Below, piece after piece: positions 46,878-58,079 of a stretch of 64,000 nucleotides of DNA; positions within the stretch are counted from its first letter, which is position 1; the number at the start of each line of letters is the position of its first letter. A program made the translations under genes and the position numbers. The stretch comes from Rebecca billardiae RCC1528 (Eukaryota; Haptophyta). The notes beneath the pieces are model-generated. The model was not told where the DNA came from, searched no databases, and saw only the letters and a program-made list of their open reading frames with translations. The DNA lies in contig OZ251224.1 in the NCBI GenBank assembly GCA_965240325.2, forward strand, positions 1,860,001 through 1,924,000. The letters run 5' to 3'.

Positions 46878-48969
46878 TCAGCGCCGCCCGCCACGCCCGC
46901 GGCCGCCACGGGCCGTGCCAATGGGCCCAGCGCCGCGAGCACCGCCGTTGAATCCGCCCCGCGCAGCCCCGCCGCCGCCACCGCCGCCTCCGTAGCCGCC
47001 GCCCGCGCCGCCGCCGCCGCCGCCACGCCAGCCGTCGTTGGGCTGAGGCGCGCCGTCATACCCCGGCGGCCCGCCGCCACCGAAGCCGCCGCCGCCGCCG
47101 CCGCCAAAGCCAGCGCCGCCCCCGGGGCGGCCGCCGCCACCGCCGCCGCCGCCGCCGCCGCGAGCGCCCCCACCGCGCCCCTCGACGCGCAGCCCGGGCG
47201 TGCCCTTGAGTCCCATCTTGCCGACTGTCTGCGCGCGCAGCTCCGGCGGCTCGCGCAGCCTGCGGACGCACCGCGCCGCGCGCGCGCGGTTCGGGGTCAG
47301 GAGGACGGGCCGGGGGCGGCTCGGCCGGGGCGCGCGACGGGGCCGCCGCGCGTCGGGGCCGCCGGCACGCGCGCGCGCCGCGCGCGCACCCGATGCACGA
47401 GGCGAAGTGGTTCGCCATCTCGACGAGCCGCGTCGGGCTCCAGCCGAGCTTGCGCTGCAGCCCGTTGTAGTATCCCAGCCACGCCTGGTACGCCTGCGCG
47501 CCGCGGTCGACCTCGTCGCCCTTGCCCGCGGCCTCGCCCACGCGCGTGAGCGCGCGCGCGAGCGCGGGCGGGATCTCGTCGGTGGGCTGCGCGCCGCCGT
47601 GCGCCACCCACTCCTTCACCGGCAGGTCCGAGAGCTCTCTGAGAAAGAAGCGCTCAAAGTCGCACAGCAGCAGCAGGCCGACGCCGCTCTTGCCCGCGCG
47701 CGCCGAGCGGCCGGTGCGGTGGACGTACTGCTCGCGCGACGAGGCGCAGCCGATCTGCAGCACGAACGTCACGTCCGGGTAGTCCAGCCCGCGCGCCGAC
47801 ACGTCGGACGAGAAGAGCACCGCGCGCGGCGCGTCGCGGAACTGCTTGGACGTCTTGTCGCGCGCGCCCTGCGACTTGCGCGAGTGGATCTCGAGCACGG
47901 GCAGGCCGGCGTCGTTGCAGAGCTCGGCGAAGAACTGGGTCATGCGCGCGGTGACGAAGAAGACGATCACCTTCGCGTTGGGCTGCTGCATCTGCGCGCA
48001 GAGCAGCGCCCACATCGTCGGCAGCAGCTGCGGCAGCGCGCACTCCATCGCGTACTGGTCGAGCGCGTCCGCGGTCGCCGAGTCCTCCTCGCCGATGCAG
48101 TCGATGTGGCGCTGCGCGTTGCCGGGGCGGAGCGCGTGCGAGGCGACCTGCTTCACCGCCGCCGGCACCGTCGCCGAGAAGAGCAGCGTCTGCCGCGCGC
48201 TCGGCGGCGGCAGCGCGGCGAGGATCCGGTCGATGGTCGGCTTGAAGCCCATGTCGAGCAGCTGGTCCGCCTCGTCAAAGATGAGCACGCGCAGGCCGTG
48301 GAAGGAGGGGGCGAAGCCGGCGGTGCTCTTGAGGTGGTCCTCGAGCCGGCCGGGCGTCGCGATCAGGATGGGCGACGGCCCGTTCCGCAGCAGCTGCGAC
48401 GTCTCCGACTTCATGTTGGTGCCGCCGATCATCACCTGCACGCCCAGCGGCGCGCTGAAGAAGCGCGTGAGCACCTTCGCCTCGTGCGCGGTCTGCGAGG
48501 TGAGCTCGCGGGTCGGGCTGAGGATGAGGAGGGCGACGGTGCCCGCCGGCGGCGCCCCCACGCGCACGACGCGCTCGATCGACGGGATGAGGAAGGCGAG
48601 CGTCTTGCCCGTCCCCGTCTTCGCGCGCGCGAGCAGGTCAAAGCCTTGGAGCGCGACCGGGATGGCAGCCTCCTGCACGGGGCTGCAGAACTCGTAGCCG
48701 AAGCCCTGCGACATGGCGCGCTGCGTCTCCGGCAGCAGCGGGAGCGACGCGAAGCGCGTGTTCGAGATCAGCGGCGACGGGTGCAGCGGCGTGCGCGCCG
48801 GCGGCGGCGGCAGCGGCTGATGCTGCATGGGCACCGGCTGCGGCTGCGGCTGCTCGAACATGCGCTGGTCGGCGTCGCCCGTCGTCTCAGCCGCGTCGCC
48901 GCGACCACGCCCGCCGCGCCCGCCGCGGCGCCGCCGCTTCGATCCATGCCCGCTGTTCGAGTTCTCCAT
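46878..48969 (-). CDS. DEAD-box RNA helicase with glycine-rich (RGG) tail
   Basis: Two exons: 48969-47390 and 47259-46878, with a 130-nt intron starting GTGCGCGC and ending CCGCAG. The 653-residue protein has the full DEAD-box set: Q motif (GYEFCSPVQEAAI), AKTGTGKT, PTRELTSQ, ATPGR, DEADQLLD, SAT, ARGLDYPDV, HRTGRSARAG. Splicing joins HFASCI-G to LREPPELRAQTVGKMGLKGT, a C-terminal extension ('KMGLKG.PGL') seen in Mss116-like helicases; without splicing the frame runs into unrelated Arg/Pro sequence. The tail is almost pure Gly with Arg and Tyr, typical RNA-binding RGG/GGX sequence. It starts MENSNSGHGSKRRRRGGRGG, more like a nuclear than an organelle signal. RNA remodelling is the expected role; the exact target is unknown. 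Confidence 0.92.
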
Positions 48970-49250
48970 CGGCGCGCGTCGAGCGGGGAGTGGCGGGGGC
49001 GGGCCTGCAGCCTCCTCCTACGTTTGCGCAGCTGCTCGCTGCCGCATCCGGTCACGCGTCGGTGACGTCGCGCGCGCCCGTTGCTTCGGAGGTCTGGAGT
49101 CCGGACGCTCGACGTGAACCTTCGGCGAAATATTACTTTTCCGGAAAGGGCACGCCTAAACAAAGGAAAGGGAGACGCGTTGGGGTCCTTTCATAGGCAC
49201 CAAGGGGTTGAGGGTGCTGGCCAGCGTCCGCCGCTGCGCCGCCGACAGCC
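48970..49250. promoter_or_regulatory. Bidirectional promoter of the DEAD-box helicase and the Cys-rich membrane protein
   Basis: 281 bp between divergent starts. Contains GGTGACGTCGCG near 49060, a CRE/bZIP-like core (TGACGTC), and a less GC-rich stretch with ATATTACTTTTCC near 49130. Confidence 0.45.
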
Positions 49251-51017
49251 ATGGCCAAGCTCGCTCGGCGAGGGCTCCTCCTCGGGGCCTTGCTCGCGGC
49301 GGCGCTCGTGCCGAAGGCGAGGGGCCAGGTGTCCGACTGCACCTCGCACGACCAGTGCCTCGAGGACGAGTACTGCCTGCACTACACCGTGCCCGGATGT
49401 GCGTGCGCGCGCGTGCGAGCTTTTGCGCGCGGCGTGCAGGTCGCGCCGCCCTGGCTGACCCGCCCTCGCGCGGCTCGTGCGGCGGCGTGGCGCGCGGCGC
49501 GGAGCAGATGCGCCCATCAGCTACTGCCAGTCCTGCATTGACGAGTACGGCTTCTCGTGCTCAGGCTATGGCCTCTCCATCGACGGCGACTGCGGCAAGT
49601 GCGCCGAGGCCGAGGCCGCCGCAGGCGATGTGCACGAGTACATCGCCTGCGAGACGCACAGCGCGTGCGGCGAGGGGATGTACTGCTACACGTCGCAGGT
49701 TGGCACCGTCCCGTACACGCTGCAGGACTGCTACCCGTGCACCGACGAGAGCGGCTACACGTGCGCCGACTGGGGCGACTCGGTCGACGGCTCGTGCTCG
49801 CAGTGCTCCGATGCGCCGCAGGCCATCAGCGGGTGCACGACGCACGGCGCGTGCGTGGAGGGCTTCTACTGCGCGTCGTACGAGTCGCAGGGCGGCTCGG
49901 CCGTCGTCGACTGCATGCCGTGCGTCGACTTCCTCGGCTACGGCTGCGCCGACTACGGCGACTCGATCGACGGCTCGTGCCAGCCGTGCGACGGCGTGAC
50001 CGAGGCGCCGGACGACTACTACGGGTACGGGTACGGCGGCACGGGGGAGATGGGCGACTGCGTCAACCCGGGGGATGACAACTCGCCCGTCGCGCTGCAG
50101 GAGTGCACCGCCCACGCCGACTGCGCCTCGGCCAACTACTGCTCCTCGTACATGGGCTTCGGCGGCTGCATCGTGCAGTGCTGGCCGTGCCTCGACTCCT
50201 CCGGCATCTCGTGCGAGGAGTACGGCGACTCGATCAGCGGCTCGTGCGAGCACTGCGCGGCCGGGGGAGGGGACAGCGGGTCCGGCGGCGGCGGCGGCGG
50301 CGGGGACGACGACGATGATAAGGACGAGCCCTCACCCAGCAACTCGGGCTCCTCGTCCAGCTCGGGCGCGGGTGGCGACTCCGGCGACGAGCGAAGCGAG
50401 GGGCGGAGCACGGGCTCGCGGGATGAGTGCCACGGTCACGACAACTGCGAGCGCGGCAAGTACTGCGCGGAGAAGGACGGCGGCAACAAGTGCCTCCCGT
50501 GCCAGTCCACTGTCGGCGGCTGCGAGGTGCGCGCACCGCGCACCGCGCCTCCCCGCCCTGCCCGCCCGCCCGCGGCTCACCCCGGCGCGTGCGCGCGCGC
50601 GCTCTCACCGGCTGCCTCCGTGCTCCCTCAGGCGGACCTGGACTCCGTGGACGGCAACTGCACCCGCTGCGAGGGGTACAAGATGGACGGGGCAGCGGGC
50701 GCGGCCACCACGGGCGCGGACGAGCTGGACCCGTGGCACGTCTTCGGCGTCGTTGTCGCGTCGGTCGGCGGCGCATGCGCTCTGCTCGCCCTTGCGTACT
50801 ACGTGGCGAAGGTGCGGCGCTGCGAATGCGCCCTGCGCCCTGCGCCGTGCCGACCTGCTCCGCGCTGACCGCGCGCTGGCCGGCGCGCGCTCCGCGCCGC
50901 ACGCCGCAGGCCGTTCGTCGCAAGATGAACCCCGGCTCGTCGTGGGACAGCCGCAACCAGCTGAACGATGACGGCGCCGGCGCGTACGACGCCCCGATTC
51001 AGACGGCGACGGGCTAG
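49251..51017 (+). CDS. Type I membrane protein with tandem cysteine-rich repeats
   Basis: Four exons: 49251-49398, 49508-50526, 50632-50811, 50910-51017 (introns 109, 105 and 98 nt, GTGCG...CAG). The 484-residue product has a signal peptide (GLLLGALLAAALVPKARG), then at least five repeats of about 60 residues with the pattern C-x-H-xx-C-x(4-5)-YC...C-xx-C-D..GY/F-SC..YGDS-D-GSC..C, for example CTTHGACVEGFYCASY and CVDFLGYGCADYGDSIDGSC. An Asp/Ser/Gly-rich linker (DDDDDKDEPSPSNSG) and a last half-repeat lead to one transmembrane helix (VFGVVVASVGGACALLALAY) and a short cytoplasmic tail. Six to eight cysteines per repeat suggest disulfide-bonded extracellular modules. The architecture fits a cell-surface receptor or adhesion protein; the repeat is not one I can name. 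Confidence 0.8.
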
Positions 51018-51414
51018 GCGCGAGCTGCGTCACTGATGCACCTGCGACCAGTCTCTGACAGACCGTTGACAGTCTGAGTCAGACTGAGACGCCGGGCGTG
51101 TCAGCTGTCGGGCTGCCGTTCGCAAGCTTCAGCTTCATTCTTCATTGCGCCCATCAGATCCGGGCGGAGACGCGCGTACGTGCCATGACATATGGCCTGT
51201 TTATATAGCAGGTCACTGTGTTGGACGCCGTGACGGAGCGACACCGGGCCGAACCGTCACGGCCTACCGTTACCGCCAGTCATTTATATATATATATGTG
51301 AATGTCGATTGCAATTGATTGTCGATCGACACGCATCACACGTAGTAGTCGTCGCCGCTGATCGTCAATATGAGTCGTGATGCTGCAGGCGTGCCCGCGT
51401 TCCCGCGGAGACTT
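51018..51414. other. Intergenic region between two convergent genes
   Basis: 3' flanks of the Cys-rich protein (plus) and filamin-like protein (minus). Contains an AT tract near 51283-51297. No gene seen. Confidence 0.5.
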
Positions 51415-54400
51415 TCAAGTCCGAAGTCGTATAGGCGACGATATACCCTGATGAGTCCCGGTCCCGGATGAAGAAGTCGAGCCGTGGATGTCCACAGCCA
51501 CGGGGGGCTCGAGCACCGCGGCGCCATCCACGCTGACGCGGAGCTCGTAGCGCCCGGCGGCGTGCGTGACGAACGTGAGCACGTGCACGCCGTCGCGCGC
51601 GTCAAAAGTGCTGCGCACGTCCACCCGCTTCGACGCGGTCAGCGGCACGCGCACGCGAGCCGTCACGGCCTCAACGCCCGCGGAGGGCGTGCGGTTGCCG
51701 CAGCCGTCGCGCGGCACGACCAACGCCGTGACTGTCGCGCCGACGCACGGCTGGCGCGTCGTCACGGCGCAGGTGAAGGAGGCGGCGTGCGGCTTGCCCG
51801 GCAGCACGCTCAGGTCGATTGGGCTGCCGTGCACGTGCGCCCCGCCGGCCGCGGTGACGTGCAGCGCGTACTCGCCCGCCGCGCGCGGCGTGAAGCGCGC
51901 TTGGCACTCGCCCGCGCGCGCGCTGCCCAGCTCGAGCTCGCACGGCACGTCCGCGGGCCCCGCGATCCGCGCCGCCACGCCCGCCTCGGCCGGGTCGCAC
52001 GCGTTGCCGAAGCGGTCGAGCAGTCGCACTCGCACCCGGCGCTCCGTGCCCGCGACCGCGTGCGCGAGAGGCAGGCCGGACGACGAGCCCTCCGCCGGGA
52101 GCAAGGCCGCGCCTGACTCCCGAGGGTCGACGCGCGCGGGTGAGACGAGGACGGAGTACGGGGAGTGGCCGACAGGCTCGCCGATGCCGCCGGGCGCCGC
52201 GCTGCTCGCGAGGCCCACGCGCAGCGAGTGCGCGCCCGCCTCCGTCGCCACGTACTCTGCGCGCACGCTGCCGCCCCGCCCTTCTGCAGCGGCCAGGTTG
52301 GCGCCCCGCGCGCGGCGCCGTGCGCGGCGCGTGGAGGGATGCGGAGGGGGCGTCACGGGGCACGGTCAGCCGCAGAGGCACGCGCGCCGCGTCGTGTGGC
52401 GGCGGTGTGAGAGAGACGCAGGGCAGGGCAGGGCCAGGGCCAGCCGAGCTGCAGAACCCGCACCGCAGCATGGGCGCGGCGCGAGCTGGGCGCGCGCGCC
52501 GGGCGGCGCACCTGCGTGCATGGCCACTGGGACGATGCGGCCGCTTGGCGCGCGCAGCTCGGCCGCGACGCGACTCCGCCCCGTGCGGCTTCGGAGCGCG
52601 CGCGCACCGGCCGCGCCGGCTCCGAGCCCGATCTGAAAGCGAGCGGCCTCGCCCGCGCGCGCGCGCGCCAGCCCGGCCCCGCTGACGGCGGCCTCGGCGC
52701 CGAGCTGCGCGGCCGGATCGACCTCAATCTGCATGGGCGAGCCGAGCACGTGCGCGCCGCGCGCGCCAAGCACGCTCAGTTGGTACCGGCCGCTCAGCAC
52801 GGGCACGAAGCTCAGCTCCCACTCCGCCGCCCACGGCGCGTCGTCGGCGCCCGCGCGTGCGCTGGCCTCGGTGAGCTCGCGCTCTGCGCACGCCGCCGGC
52901 CCGCTGAGCGTCGCTCGGAAAGGCGGGCCGCGCTCGGCCGTGCACGGCGCGCCGTGCGCATCAAGCGCGCTCACGCGCACACGCACAGCGGAGCCGACGC
53001 GTGCCCCGGCCTCGCTGAGCAGCCGGACTTCGGAGCGGGTCGGGTGCGCGCTCAGGGCGGCCGCGGAGGCGGGCACGTGGGTGGCGCCGGTGCGCACGCC
53101 AGCCGCCGAGGACGCGCGCGCCGGCGGAGCGGGCCGAGTGTGCCTTGGTGTGGCGAGCGCGCCGCCCTGAGACGGCTCCGTGCGCCGCGCCGCTGCTGCC
53201 AGCTGGACGCGGGGCTTGGCTTCGGCACTCGCCGGCCTCGGCTGCGCAGAAGCGACCCGCCGTGTCGACGGCGGCGAATCGAACCCGGCGTCAGCGCCGT
53301 CGCAAGCCGCCTCGACCGCCTCGCCGGGCTCGCGCCGGCCGGCGGCCCCACGCCCGCCCGCCGCGGGCGCCACCTGCGCGTGCACCGGGCTGCCTGCGAG
53401 CAGCACCCCGCACACGCTAGCGCGCACCGCGTAGCGGCCGCTCACTTGGGCGGCAAACTCCACACGCACCGAGCCCGCGCCCTCGGCGCGCGCGCGGAGG
53501 CCGACGACGGGGCTGGGCCCGTCGACGCGCACCGCGATGCTGCCCGCGAGGTCGTCGGCGCCCATGTCGGGCACGTTGCCGTGCGCGTCGCGCAGGTGGA
53601 CGGTCAAGCCGACGCGCGCGTGCGCCACCGCCGAGCGCAGACCGTCCGCAGCGAGCCAGCAGCGCGGCGCGTGCGGGGCGCCTGGCGCGACTTGCAGCGT
53701 GAGCCGCGCCGCGCCCGCGCCGCCGACGCGCTCGCCGCGCAACGTGCACTCCACGTCGTACACCCCTGCGCGCACGCACACGCCTGTCAGCTCCGCGCTG
53801 TACGAGCCATCGTGGCGGTCCTCCATGGCGACCGCCGTGGCAGGCGGCGACGCCGCCCGCGGCCCACTGCCGTTGGCTTGCCGCGGGTTCGATCTCGAGG
53901 CGCGGAAGGCAGCAGCTCCCTCGCCGCCCGCCTCGCCGGCGTACCGGACATGCACGGCGAAGCCGAGCTCGCCGCCGATGGTCCACGCGTTGCCCAGCCG
54001 ATCGCACGCGTGCGCCGTCAGCCACACGCGATCCCCCGCCCGGCAGCGTGCCGCGCTGAGCTGCGCGCGTGACGCGGCCGCATCTGCAGGCGCGGGCAGC
54101 ACTGTGAGCCTGAATGGGCTCCCCGCCAGGTGTGCTCCCGACGGCTCGGCCACAGTGAGGACGTGCGGCCCGGCGAGCGGCGCGACGAGCTCGAGCTCGA
54201 AGCGCCCGGGCGCTGTGCGCTCGACGGATGCCGCCGTGCACCCAGCCGCCGCGCTCGGCGGGGTCGAACATCCGGCGGAGCCTGTCTCCGTGGCCCAGTC
54301 CTCGCTGGGCGGAAGTGGCGGCGGGTGGCGGCTGCCAGAAGCGGGCGCCAGCCAGGCAGACGGGTGCGCGCCGGCCGGGAACTCGGCGGGCAGTCCTGCG

Positions 54401-55515
54401 TCGTCTAGCGCGACGAGTGCGATGCGCGCGGGCGCACCGGCGTGCATCCTGCGCAGCGCATCGCCCTGCGCCACGGCGCAGCCGAGCGGCACCAGCGGCG
54501 CACGCACGCTGAGCTGCACCGGGCTGCCGCGCACGTGCGCGCCTGCGTGCAGCACGCTCACGCTGTACGCGCCGCCCAGCACGGGCGTGGCACGCAGCCG
54601 CAGCCGGTGGCCGAGGGCGGGCTGCTCGTCGCCAGCATGCGCGGAGCCCCTGTCCGCCTCGAAGCGCAGCTCCGATGGCCCGCGCACGCCCAGGTCGAAC
54701 CGCTCCTCCGCGCCGACAGCGCACGCGTTGCCGCACGCGTCGCGCGCGCTGATGCGCAGCGAGAGCGGTTGGCGCGCGCGCAGGACACCCTCCTCCGGCA
54801 GCTCGAGGGTCGCCTCGCAGCGCGAGGCGTGGATCGCCCCTGCGTGCACGATGACGGTGCGCACGCCACCGTCGGACTCTGCGCCCTCCACCGGCTGTCC
54901 TGCCGCCGCGAGGCGCAGCCGGTACGCACCGGCGTGCGTTGCGCGGTACTCGCACGCGAATGCCGTCGGCCCGCGGGGGGAGACGTTGACGGGCACAGCC
55001 TCGGAAGAGGCCGTGGTGGGCTCGGTCGAGTCGCGTGCATGCTCCGACGGGATCAGCTCCGCGACTAGCCATCCGCTTGGCCGCACGATTCGTGCATGTC
55101 CCGGGCGCTCGACGATGCGAACAATGAATGCCGCCGCCTCGCCGGCGACAGCGGACGCGGCGCCCGCGCCGTCGATGGCGAGCGAGGGGGCGGCATACTC
55201 GGCCACGTGACAGATTCGCGGGCAGCCTACAACCAGTCTGCCGTTGAGCGTCGCCGAGACCACGTATGGACCCGTGGAGTTCGCCTGCCACGTGACAATG
55301 TACGTGCCATCCTGCCGATCGACCACCTCCGCCGCCGGCTCGTCCCCGAGCGCACTGCCGCGCACGGTGACGAGGACCGCGTCCCCCCCGCCCGTGCTGA
55401 TGAGAGTTCCAGACTCATCGTACGCATGGATTGCAAACTGGACCGGCGTCCCCACCAGCGCAAAGTCCGAGAACCCATCGAGGGACGCCGACCTCGAGAC
55501 CCCGGCCGCCGCCAT
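51415..55515 (-). CDS. Filamin-type repeat protein
   Basis: Two exons, 55515-52512 and 52283-51415, joined across a 228-nt intron (GTGCGCCG...CTGCAG, phase 1; joins VAMHA to EGRGGSVRAEYVATEAGA). The 1,290-residue protein is a chain of immunoglobulin-like filamin/ABP280 repeats, each ending in a 'G.Y.L.V...G.HV.GSP..L.V.P' strand: VRGSPVQLSV, HLAGSPFRLTVLP, LLAGSPVHAQVAP, HVLGSPMQIEVDP, GHSPYSVLVSP and HVHGSPIDLSVLPG. Repeats begin with 'A..G....-V....D..GN....G' strands such as LLDRFGNACDPAEA. No calponin-homology actin-binding domain, signal peptide or transmembrane helix is visible. It may be a scaffold in the cytoskeleton or, as in some plant and algal filamin-repeat proteins, act at gamete surfaces. 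The first-exon translation ends in Cys/Arg-rich noise if the intron is ignored. Confidence 0.82.
52284..52511 (-). other. Intron of the filamin-like gene
   Basis: 228 nt, about twice the length of other introns in the window. Starts GTGCGCCGCC and ends GCCGCTGCAG on the minus strand. Confidence 0.75.
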
Positions 55516-56563
55516 CGGCTCGCCCTCGCACCGTTCGAATAAAAGAGTCCGTAGGTAGCCTGTGTCTTTTTAAAAATCATAGAATTAGTCCGGGCTATCT
55601 TGGACCAGAAATCGGAAATCCAGGATCCCGCCGATGATGTAACGACGTGGTATGATTACCCCCTTGGTGGTATGCAACGGGATGATGAGAGAAGAATCAG
55701 GCGGATGAGGCTCGAATCGCTGCTTATGAGCTTATCAGTGATTTTGCTATTATGGAGATTCCCGGTCCTGGCCTCCTGGGCGCAATTCATTGGTGGGAGC
55801 TCAGAGTTTGAAACGACGACTACGACGAAAGCCCCGCAAATAATTTCAAATTGCGCATTCATTAACGCGTCGTCGCCGCCGGGCCGGCGCCGCGCCGGCA
55901 AACTTTGAAACTTCATCGCCGACAGTGCCCGCCGACACGTCGCCGGGGGCGCCGGCCGTGACCACTTACGGCGTGGCGTGCACGCTTGTGACGGTCGCAG
56001 GCTGCCAATGTCGTTACTGGGCGCACACAGATGCTACTGAGCGGAGTCGAGGACCGAATGTGTAGCGGTAGCTAGTCAACATCCGGATGGTCTCAGGCCG
56101 TCCTCGGAGCATTCGTTGCATGGTCAATGATGGACATGGTGGCAAGCGGCGGCGCAGACCGACTCGGACTGGCACGGCGCGCACTGCATAAAAGTAACTG
56201 TGCGGTCTCGCGGGCTGCATGCAGCTGTGCGGCCGAGTCAGGGCACCCGCAGTTGGCGGCGTGACGCTGACGCGGCGCGAAGCATGCAGACAGGGCGCGA
56301 GCAGGCGCGAGCAGGCGAGGTCATGCGCCGCCTGAAAACGGCGACAGGCGGCATGCGGCATGCGAGGCAGAGCGCACGAGGCAGCGCCCTGCGATGTAAG
56401 AAAAACCACTCGGGATGCGGGCATGCGGGTGGGAGGCGTGTGCGTCACGGCGGGGGCATTCGCAGCGCCCCGCGAGCTCGCGCCGCCTCCTCGGTGCAGG
56501 GGATCATGCCGAGAGCGAACCGCCTCGGCGGATCCGCACATGCGACTCGGTGCGCCGGGGACC
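55516..56563. other. Intergenic region, no secure gene
   Basis: About 55560-55900 is less GC-rich and carries a 102-codon plus frame (55600-55908) with one hydrophobic stretch (LLMSLSVILLLWRFPVLASW). It lacks the codon bias of the other genes and is probably not a gene. The rest is upstream of the filamin-like gene and downstream of the CXXC gene. Confidence 0.4.
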
Positions 56564-56756
56564 TCAGCGCGCCCGCGGGAGCGGCGGGATCACAACGCCC
56601 TGCATCTGGGCGAGTGCGCTGAGCGCGCCTTTGGCCTCTGGCCGGCCGAGGTGGGCAGGCGGGAGCGGGAGGAGGAGCGGGCCCATCATCGCCGTCGTCG
56701 GCGGCACGGCTCCTACCGTCGGCACCACCGACGGCGGCGCCGCCGGTGCCACCGCT

Positions 56757-56796
<40 letters not shown>

Positions 56797-57517
56797 TCGC
56801 CAACGGCTCCTCTTGCGGGTGGATGGGCGAGCGGCAGTGGCGGTGGATGCACGCCTTCTTCTTCGCGCCGGGCCCACCGAACTTGGGGTTGTCGACGCAG
56901 TTCCTGCACACGCCGCAGTCGGCGGTGGTGCATCCGCTGCACGTGCCGCAGCGGACAAAGCGCTTGCGAGAGTTGGCCTTGGGGTGCGGCAGGGTCGCGC
57001 CGCCGAGCGAGTGCGCGGGCGGCGGCATCGACATGGGGGGCGGGAGCATCGCGGTCGGCGTGTCGTACGCCGGGTCGTGCGGTGAGCGCTTGCCCGAGGG
57101 CGACACGATCGAGAGCACCGGCTGCACGCAGCGCCGCAGCTCGCACGCCTGCTTCTTGACGTTTGCGCCGCCAAACTTGGGCTTGTCGAGGCACGCCGAG
57201 CACGAGCCGCAGTCGGTGGCGACGCAGCCCGCGCACCGGCCGCAGCGGCGCGACTTGCACTTGTGCGCCTCCTCCTCGGCCCCCAGCTTGGGCCGCTTCA
57301 CCACGTACTCGTGCACGTCCGCGCGCGCGTCCGTCAGGCTGTCTGCATCCTTGGGCACCTCCGGGTCAAACACGATCCGGTCGTTTGTCTTGCTGCCCGA
57401 CTGGAAGAGGAGCTGGAGGGCGGAGACGGCGTTCAGCATCTCCTGCTGGGACGACCTCCTCTTGAGCTTGAGGGGGTCGGCGTGCGTCGAGGAGGTGAGG
57501 GTTTGCGTCGTCGACAT
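56564..57517 (-). CDS. Protein with two CXXC zinc fingers
   Basis: The 317-residue single-exon protein starts at ATG 57517 (upstream frame lacks an ATG). It has two CXXC-type zinc fingers, each with the full eight-cysteine pattern: RRCGRCAGCVATDCGSCSAC then LDKPKFGG, KKQACELRRC; and RCGTCSGCTTADCGVCRNCV then DNPKFGG, KKKACIHRHC. The KFGG box and the 'CGxCxxC....DCGxCxxC' order are those of domains that bind unmethylated CpG (CFP1, KMT2, DNMT1, KDM2). Between and after the fingers are Pro/Ala-rich linkers with a long alanine tract encoded by (GCC)n (about 56755-56792). A bipartite basic sequence (LKLKRRSS, KRPKLG) suggests nuclear import. No enzymatic domain is present, so it may act as a DNA-binding adaptor. 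Confidence 0.85.
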
Positions 57518-58079
57518 GTTGTTGCGGGAAGAAAGCACGGGACTTCGTCCGCCGGCCGGTCGGGTCGGCGACCACGCAGCAATTGCGCCCTCAAGATTCT
57601 TCGGCACCTCGCCGCCGTGCGCCGACTGTTCGTCGGGAGAAGATGCGGAGAGTTTCGTTGATCGCCAGTGCCTTTGGTGTGCCGTCGATGGAAGGGCGGC
57701 CAAAGTCCGAACTCGATGGGCGGAGCCAATGGCCAAACAGCTCCGCTTAATGACCAATTTGACGAATAAAGCCAAAGGCCGTTATCCTGGTAGGCTTCGT
57801 CGGCTTTTCGGTAGGCGCACCGCTCGAAACTTGTCGAGACGCCGCGCTGCCCTCGTCGCGACAGTGAATCCCCAAACGGTCGCGACGTGGAAGGCGACAA
57901 AACACCCGGAGCGGTATCTTTGGCGAGTTTCTCACGTGTGTAGGTTTGGCGCCGCCGCCGGCGTAACGGCGTCTCCGATCCGTTATGGATGGTGAGCAGG
58001 ACTGCACCGGACAAAAAAGTAAGTGTACGGAGTCGGTATCGGCCTGCCCAGCGCCCGCGCCCACCCCGCGTCGCGAGTC
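57518..58079. other. Intergenic region upstream of the CXXC gene
   Basis: Upstream region of the CXXC gene, ending at the small membrane protein start. No gene recognised. Confidence 0.45.

Noticed and set aside
47200-49065. 621-codon plus-strand frame opposite the DEAD-box helicase
   Set aside because: Antisense shadow composed mostly of Arg, Ala and Leu.
52516-55210. Long plus-strand frames (518 and 557 codons) opposite the filamin-like gene
   Set aside because: Antisense shadows without repeats or domains.
55600-55908. 102-codon plus frame with one hydrophobic segment
   Set aside because: Lacks the GC3 bias of the neighbouring genes and has no recognisable family; kept only as a note in the intergenic entry.
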